NCBI GenBank assembly: GCA_023446735.1
Contig: JAEXPQ010000169.1
Coordinates: 1 to 11,158, forward strand
Source: Verrucomicrobiota bacterium
GTDB lineage: Bacteria; Verrucomicrobiota; Verrucomicrobiia; Opitutales; Opitutaceae
Direction: 5' to 3'
Length of the DNA: 11,158 nt
Shown: piece by piece, positions 6,008 to 11,158 of the stretch
Numbering within the stretch: position 1 is the first letter of the stretch
How the letters are laid out: every line of letters starts with the position of its first letter
Program-made: the position numbers and the translations under genes
Notes under the pieces: model-generated
Told to the model about the DNA's origin: nothing
The model's database searches: none
Seen by the model: only the letters and a program-made list of their open reading frames with translations

Positions 6008-9000
6008 ATGACACGCATGAAACTAGCGACCGGTGCCTATCTGGCGGCCGTCGCCATGACCGTTGCGGTGGCCCCGAGTTCCCTCGGCCAAGCCGCTCCC
6101 GCCTCGGCCCCGGCCGAGGTTCCCGCCAAAGCCGACGAAGAAGTGGTGGTGCTCTCGCCCTTCGAGGTGAACTCCTCCAGCAGCGAAGGCTACCTCGCGA
6201 CCTCCTCGCTCGCCGGCTCCCGCCTGAACACTCAGTTGAAGGACGTCGCGGCCTCGATCTCGGTCGTCACGCCCCAGTTCCTGGCCGACACCGGCGCCAC
6301 CGACATGGAGGACCTGCTGGTCTACACGACGAGCACGGAGGTCGGCGGTCTGCAGGGCAATTTCGGCGGGGACCCGACGAAAACCCGCCGCACCCCCGAC
6401 CGCACGACTCGTATCCGCGGCCTTGATGGAGCGGACGTGACGCGCGACTTCTTCCTGACCGACATCCCGTTCGACTCCTACAACATCAGCCAGGTCGACA
6501 TCAACCGAGGCGCGAACTCGGTCCTCTTCGGCCTCGGTAGCCCGGCAGGCATCATCAACTACACGTTGAAGACGCCAGGCATGAACCGCTCGAAGTATGC
6601 GGTGGAGTTCCGCACGGGCAGCTTCGGCACCAACCGCGCGTCCTTCGACGTCGACCAAGTCGTGTTGCCGAAGGTCCTCGGCATCCGGGTGACCGGGGTG
6701 AACAACGAGCAGCGTTTCGACCAGGAGCACGCCTTCGACCACAGCAAGCGCCTGTTCGGCACGATCCGCTTCACGCCGAAACTGGGCACGGGGGTCTACA
6801 CCGAGGTGCAGGGCAGCGTCGAGACCGGCCGCGGTCGCGCGAACCGCCCCTCGACCCAGCCGCCGTACGACTATTTCACGAACTGGTACACGGACCTCGG
6901 CAAGTTCACCAATCCGCTCGGCACCTGGCCGGGGTATTCGGTGGCGACGATTCCGCAGCAGGCGCCCTACCTGGCCAACTACCAGGCCGGCCCCGGCGGC
7001 AACTGGTACGACTCGATGGGCGTGATCTACAGCGATCCGAACAGCGGGGCCGTGGGCATGGGGGCGTTCGACGCCTTCCGCCAGCGCGGCGGCCCCGACG
7101 GCGCCAACGGTTCCTGGCTCTCGCCGGCCAACGCCGGCAACCCCGGTTCGGGCCACTCCAACGCCACCCACCGCCTCTCCCAGAAGGCGAGCTTCAAGGG
7201 CAACGCCAAGGCCACCGCGATCATCGACAGCTACGAGAAGGCCACCGGCAAGACCTGGAACGGCGGCTGGAGCTGGGGCGACACCCAGATCGCCGACGCG
7301 TCCATCTTCGACTTCTTCAACGAGAGCCTCGCCGGCCCGAACAACCGGCAGTGGAACGATTTCCAGGCCCAGATCGCCAGCCTGCGCCAGACCTTCTTCG
7401 ACGGCCGAGTGGGCTACGAGGTCGCCTACGACCACCAGCGCTTCGACGACGGCGAGTTCCTCCTCGTCGACTCCGACCGCCTCGGCTTCGACCTCAACGA
7501 GAAGCTGCGCGACAACGTGACGCCGAACCCGAACTTCGGCCGCGCGGTCGTCGTCGGCGGCAACAGCGCCACGGCCAACGAGAAGAGCCGCGAGAACCTC
7601 CGCGCCACGCTGTTCGGCAAGCTCGACTTCGCCGACCTCCTCGGCCGGGACCTCTGGGTCTCGAAGGCGCTCGGCCACCATACCTTCACCGGCATGGCCT
7701 CGCGCCAGAAGTTCGAGCAGCTCAGCTACGGCTACTCGATGTACAAGATGAACTCCGACTACACGGTGAAGATCACCAACGACGCGGGTCTGCAGGGTGT
7801 TCATTACCTGGATTCGGACCAGAACCTGAAGACGGCCACCACCGCGGCCGGTGCGGGGATCCACGGGCTCAACGCGATCCACACGCCCCCGGCCTCGATC
7901 AAGGCCCTCTACTTCGGCGACAACACCGCGGGCAAGGCGGTCGCCACCGGCACGGTCGGGACGACCAACTACCTCGACAACCTCGAGAACATGTACGGCA
8001 CGTCCCCGACGGCCTACAAGGACACCGACACCGCGAAGGCGTTCATCTGGCAGAGCTGGTTCCTCGACGACACGGTCGTGGGCCTGTTCGCCGTGCGCAA
8101 CGACAACTATCAGAAGACCACCAAGTCCAGCGCCAAGCCCGAGATCAAGTACGGCAATCAGGCCGTCGGCCTGCCGTTCGCCGAGGCGTGGGGTTGGGAT
8201 GGTTACACTGATGCGGCCGGCAAGTTCAATCCGTCGACCAAGATCCGCGCCGCGCAGACCAAGCAGAGCTACGGCGTCATGGTCCACACCCCGAAGTTCA
8301 TCCGCAAGCACCTGCCCTGGGGCACGGACATCAGCCTCGGCTACAACGAGTCGTCGAACTTCCAGCCCGGGCAGCTCGGCACGGACGTCTACGGCAACCA
8401 GTACCCGTCGCCGGCCGGTTCGACCAAGGACTACAGCGTCCTGATCAACACCCTCAACGACAAGGTCAGCCTGCGCATGACCTGGTACAAGAGCGTGCAG
8501 GCCAACTCCGAGATCGGCGGGCTCTCCGTCTGGTCGGTCAAGAACCGGCTCAGCCGCGCGATGAACGGCCTGATGGTCGAGTCCTGGGGGGCCACCGGCA
8601 GCGGCTTCAGCGGCCGCGCCCAGACCACGCCCGAGGCGGTCGTGAACAAGTGGTTCTTCGGCTCCACCTACGACAATGCGTTGGCCAAGACCCCGCTGCC
8701 CGAGGGCTGGACCGTCGCCAACCACCCCGAGTTGCTGAAGCAGCCGCTGCGCCTGCGCGCCGCGGCCGATCCGAGCAGCCCGACCTACATCGCCCAGGGC
8801 ACCCTGCAGCCCGACGGCACGCCCTACACCCAGCCTCCGATCACCGGCGCCGAGGCCGAGTACCGGCGCGCGTGGTTCGCGGCCCGCAGCGACGAGGAAT
8901 GGGCCCGTCCCTTCGGCATGGAGCTGTTCAACTCCCTGGCCTTCATTCGCGACTACTCCTACTGGGGTGGTATCTGGCGTGACAACACGCCGAGCAACAT

Positions 9001-9727
9001 GAAGGGCATCGGCGACAACATCGCCAAGGGCGTCGAGGTCGAGGTCACCGTCAACCCGCTCGAAAACTGGCGCATCATCGCCAACGTCACCAAGCGCGAG
9101 GCCACCACCGGCAACGTCTGGGCCGCGATCGGCGACTACATCACCGCCTTCGGCCCGGTCGCCAAGGACGGCTGGAATCCCGAGCTCATCAAGGGCACCG
9201 GGATCGACTACTGGCATCGCGACGGCTTCGCCGACGTCGACGCCTGGGGCAACAACGGCGGCCAGATGCTCGGTTGGGACTGGTTCGACGACGTCGAGAA
9301 GGCCTACCTCACCAAGAAGGCCGGCGAGGGCAAGGACGTGAGCGAACTGCGCAAGTGGAACGTGAACCTCGTCAGCACCTACGACTTCAGCACCGGCTTC
9401 CTCAAGGGGGTCGGCGTCGGTGGCGCACTGCGCTGGCAGGACAAGGGCATCATCGGGTTCTACCCGAAGTATATGACCGATCTCGGTGTCTGGGTTGACG
9501 ATCTCGACGACCCGATCCTGGCGCCGGCAGAGACGACCTTCGACCTCTGGCTCAGCTACAAGCGCAAGCTCACCGCCAAGATCGACTGGCGTATCCAGCT
9601 CAACATCCGCAATCTGCTTGAGGGGAACGAGCTGGTGCCGATCAGGGCGAATCCGGACGGCTCCTTCTCGCAGTACCGGATCTCGACGGGACGTACTTGG
9701 GAGCTGACCACGAGTTTCGAGTTCTAG
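6008..9727 (+). CDS. TonB-dependent outer-membrane receptor (SusD-less, Opitutaceae type)
   Basis: A 1239-residue protein predicted to import a sugar or other ligand across the outer membrane using TonB energy. Residues 1 to about 29 are a signal peptide (MKLATGAYLAAVAMTVAVA, cleavage near GQA). An Ala/Pro-rich stretch leads to EEVVVLSPFEV at 44-54, the probable TonB-box region. The plug spans about 73-190 (DVAASISVVTPQFL, TRIRGLDGADV, FDSYNISQVDINRG, GLGSPAGIINYTLKTP). The rest is a beta-barrel with long Gly/Asn/Trp/Tyr-rich loops, notably about 280-455. It ends TTSFEF, with the terminal Phe expected by the outer-membrane assembly machinery. An in-frame ATG at 6017 (residue 4) is an equally good start. 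No SusD-like lipoprotein follows; the gene ends at a terminator. It is divergent from the hydrolase operon, which suggests it takes up their products. Codons are strongly C-ending (AAC, GCC, GGC), compatible with high expression. The ligand is unknown. Confidence 0.95.
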   Translation: MTRMKLATGAYLAAVAMTVAVAPSSLGQAAPASAPAEVPAKADEEVVVLSPFEVNSSSSEGYLATSSLAGSRLNTQLKDVAASISVVTPQFLADTGATDMEDLLVYTTSTEVGGLQGNFGGDPTKTRRTPDRTTRIRGLDGADVTRDFFLTDIPFDSYNISQVDINRGANSVLFGLGSPAGIINYTLKTPGMNRSKYAVEFRTGSFGTNRASFDVDQVVLPKVLGIRVTGVNNEQRFDQEHAFDHSKRLFGTIRFTPKLGTGVYTEVQGSVETGRGRANRPSTQPPYDYFTNWYTDLGKFTNPLGTWPGYSVATIPQQAPYLANYQAGPGGNWYDSMGVIYSDPNSGAVGMGAFDAFRQRGGPDGANGSWLSPANAGNPGSGHSNATHRLSQKASFKGNAKATAIIDSYEKATGKTWNGGWSWGDTQIADASIFDFFNESLAGPNNRQWNDFQAQIASLRQTFFDGRVGYEVAYDHQRFDDGEFLLVDSDRLGFDLNEKLRDNVTPNPNFGRAVVVGGNSATANEKSRENLRATLFGKLDFADLLGRDLWVSKALGHHTFTGMASRQKFEQLSYGYSMYKMNSDYTVKITNDAGLQGVHYLDSDQNLKTATTAAGAGIHGLNAIHTPPASIKALYFGDNTAGKAVATGTVGTTNYLDNLENMYGTSPTAYKDTDTAKAFIWQSWFLDDTVVGLFAVRNDNYQKTTKSSAKPEIKYGNQAVGLPFAEAWGWDGYTDAAGKFNPSTKIRAAQTKQSYGVMVHTPKFIRKHLPWGTDISLGYNESSNFQPGQLGTDVYGNQYPSPAGSTKDYSVLINTLNDKVSLRMTWYKSVQANSEIGGLSVWSVKNRLSRAMNGLMVESWGATGSGFSGRAQTTPEAVVNKWFFGSTYDNALAKTPLPEGWTVANHPELLKQPLRLRAAADPSSPTYIAQGTLQPDGTPYTQPPITGAEAEYRRAWFAARSDEEWARPFGMELFNSLAFIRDYSYWGGIWRDNTPSNMKGIGDNIAKGVEVEVTVNPLENWRIIANVTKREATTGNVWAAIGDYITAFGPVAKDGWNPELIKGTGIDYWHRDGFADVDAWGNNGGQMLGWDWFDDVEKAYLTKKAGEGKDVSELRKWNVNLVSTYDFSTGFLKGVGVGGALRWQDKGIIGFYPKYMTDLGVWVDDLDDPILAPAETTFDLWLSYKRKLTAKIDWRIQLNIRNLLEGNELVPIRANPDGSFSQYRISTGRTWELTTSFEF

Positions 9728-9766
9728 TCGTCAGCTAAGGCAGCAGACCGGGTATTCCCGAAGTCG

Positions 9767-9804
9767 AAGGCCGGTGACCCGGGGGGGCACCGGCCTTTCG
9801 TTTG
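9767..9804 (+). terminator. Rho-independent terminator of the receptor gene
   Basis: A perfect 10-base-pair stem, AAGGCCGGTG (9767-9776) with CACCGGCCTT (9788-9797), encloses an 11-base G/C-rich loop. It is followed by a short T-rich tail (TTTCGTTTGG, 9796-9805 region). It begins 40 bases after the receptor stop. The arms start AA and end TT, so it could also act weakly on transcripts arriving from the convergent E2 gene. Confidence 0.75.
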
Positions 9805-10076
9805 GTGCCGCCCCGGCGTTCGCGGCGGCGGGAATCGGGTTCGCAAAGCCGGGCTCGGGTTGCCCCTGCCCGACGTGTTCCGGGGCCCGAACCTTTCGCC
9901 GCGGTCGCCGCCGCCCACCGGACGCAGGCCGGGCGGGCGGGTGGTGGTGCGACTGGGGTTTCTGACTCAAGCACCTCCATGAGCCCCTCCGCGGGTTGGA
10001 CGCGGTGAGCGGGAGCCATCGGGCGTGGAGGTCGCGCCCGGGTGGTAAAGGAAGGGGGCCGCGTCGGTGCCGTGGC
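9805..10076. other. Non-coding region between convergent genes
   Basis: About 270 very GC-rich bases lie between the receptor terminator and the E2 stop codon. I see only short inverted repeats (for example GCCGCC with GGCGGC near 9808-9828, and GGGCG with CGCCC near 10021-10039), none with a T-tract, so no terminator for the E2 gene is evident. Open frames here have no recognisable domain or start context. I see no tRNA, CRISPR or insertion-sequence end. Confidence 0.5.
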
Positions 10077-11158
10077 TTACAGGAGAAGCAGCGCGGGCTT
10101 CTCGACGAGGTCCTTCAACGCGGCGAGCCACTGGGCGCCGAGGGCGCCGTCGACCACGCGGTGGTCGCACGAAAGGGTGAGGCTCATGCGATGGCCGACG
10201 ACGATCGTGTCGTTGGGGCCGACGACCGGCTTCTTGATCGTGCCGCCGACGGCGAGGATCGCCGCATTGGGCGGGTTGATGATCGCGGAGAAACGGTCGA
10301 GGCCGAACATCCCAAGATTGGAGACGCAGAAGGTGCCGCCGGTGTAATGGTCGGGCTTGAGCTTCTTCTGCTTGGCGAGCGCACCGAGCGACTTCGCCTC
10401 GGCGGCGATCTCGAAGACGGATTTGTCGTGCGCGTCGCGGATGACGGGGGTGATCAGGCCGTCCTCGATCGCGACGGCGAAGGCCATGTGCACGGCGGCG
10501 TGCTGGCGAATGAGCGTGCCTTCCCATGAGCTGTTGACGGCGGGCACGCGGCGCAGCGCCTCGACGCAGGCCTTCAGGATGAAGTCGTTCACCGAGAGCT
10601 TCACGCCGTGGCTTTCCATCGCGCCATTGACTTGGGCGCGGAGGGTGAGCAGCGGGGCGGCGTCGGCCTCGATCTCGAGGTAGAAGTGCGGGATCTGCGT
10701 CTTGGCCTCGAGGAGACGGCGCGCGATGGTCGCGCGCATGTTGGAGAGCGGACTGTCCTTCTGCTCGGCAATCGGTCCGCGCTTGAGGGAAGCGATGGGC
10801 GAGTAGGGCGCTCCGGACGGAGCAGTTGAAGTTGAAGGTTTAGGTTGAGGCGCGGTGATGAAGCTGCCCTTGCCTTCGGCGGCGGCGAGAACGTCGGCCT
10901 TCACTACGCGGCCACCGGGGCCGGTGCCGCGAAGGCGGGAGACGTCGACGCCCTTGTCGGCGGCGATTTTGCGGGCGAGCGGCGAGACCTTCACGCGGCC
11001 GTCGGCGATGGCCGCGGCGACGGGAGTATGCGAGGGCGTGGAGGTGTGAACGACGGGAGCCGGTGCCGGAGCGCTCGGCGCAACGGGTTTCGGAGCGGGC
11101 GGCGGAGGCGGAGGGACCTCTGCGGGGGCGCCCTCCTTCGCCGAGGCTACGGAGGGTG
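10077..11158 (-). CDS. pdhC: Dihydrolipoamide acetyltransferase (pyruvate dehydrogenase E2), N-terminus beyond window
   Basis: E2 forms the core of the 2-oxoacid dehydrogenase complex and transfers the acetyl group from its lipoyl arm to CoA in the cytoplasm. The frame enters from the right edge (about 360 codons visible) and stops with TAA at 10079-10077. Reading inward there is a Pro/Ala-rich hinge (11156 to about 10998), then the peripheral-subunit-binding domain (VSPLARKIAADKGVD, GTGPGGRVVKADV; about 10991-10884). A second Pro/Ser/Thr linker follows, then the catalytic acyltransferase domain from about 10745 (NMRATIARRL, IPHFYLEIEAD, SNLGMFGLDRFSAIINPP). The active-site motif is SCDHRVVDGA, with catalytic His at 10161-10163. 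Lipoyl domain(s) must lie to the right. The GTG at 10994-10992 is internal, just before the binding domain, and not the true start. The sequence resembles the alphaproteobacterial-type PdhC more than the 2-oxoglutarate or branched-chain E2, so the symbol is probable rather than certain. Confidence 0.93.
   Translation of the reverse strand, partial: PSVASAKEGAPAEVPPPPPPAPKPVAPSAPAPAPVVHTSTPSHTPVAAAIADGRVKVSPLARKIAADKGVDVSRLRGTGPGGRVVKADVLAAAEGKGSFITAPQPKPSTSTAPSGAPYSPIASLKRGPIAEQKDSPLSNMRATIARRLLEAKTQIPHFYLEIEADAAPLLTLRAQVNGAMESHGVKLSVNDFILKACVEALRRVPAVNSSWEGTLIRQHAAVHMAFAVAIEDGLITPVIRDAHDKSVFEIAAEAKSLGALAKQKKLKPDHYTGGTFCVSNLGMFGLDRFSAIINPPNAAILAVGGTIKKPVVGPNDTIVVGHRMSLTLSCDHRVVDGALGAQWLAALKDLVEKPALLLL

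Noticed and set aside
6023..9217. A 1064-codon open frame antisense to the receptor gene
   Set aside because: Its low-complexity Val/Gly/Arg/Ala-rich product has no domain, and it mirrors the codon bias of the opposite strand. The receptor frame has clear plug and barrel motifs.
9774..9965. Small 63-codon frame with a Cys cluster (CPCPTC) after the receptor
   Set aside because: It starts inside the terminator stem, has no ribosome site, and is Arg/Gly-rich as expected by chance in GC-rich DNA.
10992..10994. GTG as the start of the E2 protein
   Set aside because: The same frame continues upstream as a Pro/Ala-rich hinge to the window edge, as expected for E2 proteins with an N-terminal lipoyl domain.
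11100..11114. Run of proline codons as a possible nucleotide repeat
   Set aside because: It is part of the flexible Pro/Ala linker typical of E2 proteins.
1..11158. CRISPR arrays, tRNA or rRNA genes, insertion sequences, toxin-antitoxin or defence genes
   Set aside because: I looked for repeats with spacers, cloverleaf-like segments, transposase motifs and small gene pairs and saw none.

Overview
This is a GC-rich window with C/G-biased codons. It most likely comes from a free-living Verrucomicrobiota bacterium of the Opitutaceae type. The main clue is the large TonB-dependent receptor, whose mature N-terminus carries the EEVVVLSPFEV motif that I associate with that lineage's receptors. Secreted glycoside hydrolases (GHs) next to a receptor without a SusD partner fit the same picture. 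The lineage is inferred from protein style; no rRNA gene is present.

Layout. Positions 1-5770 (minus strand) hold a tight run of three predicted exported GHs, read right to left: a GH2 enzyme of the exo-beta-glucosaminidase / endo-beta-mannosidase type (5770 to 2753), a DUF5060 plus GH5-like clan GH-A enzyme (2733 to 1045), and a GH42-like enzyme (1006 to beyond the left edge). The gaps are 19 and 38 bases, so they look like one operon. Positions 5771-6007 form a compact divergent control region. It contains a LacI-family-like operator, a strong hairpin followed by a T-tract, and a candidate promoter for each direction. Positions 6008-9727 (plus) encode a 1239-residue TonB-dependent receptor, closed by a clear Rho-independent terminator at 9767-9804. 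Positions 9805-10076 are GC-rich non-coding DNA between convergent genes. Positions 10077-11158 (minus) encode the C-terminal part of a dihydrolipoamide acetyltransferase (E2 of pyruvate dehydrogenase). This is a housekeeping gene and probably marks the edge of the sugar locus.

How the genes may work together (inference). The exported hydrolases trim a polysaccharide or glycan outside the cytoplasm and the receptor imports the oligosaccharides. A LacI-type repressor may sense the released sugar and control the shared intergenic region. The GH set would suit a beta-mannan, galacto(gluco)mannan, chitosan-like or N-glycan-core substrate, but sequence alone does not decide. Nothing here is clearly an unprecedented system. 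The most unusual items are the control region, the absence of Shine-Dalgarno-like sequence at all four visible starts, and the uncertain family and specificity of the three hydrolases.
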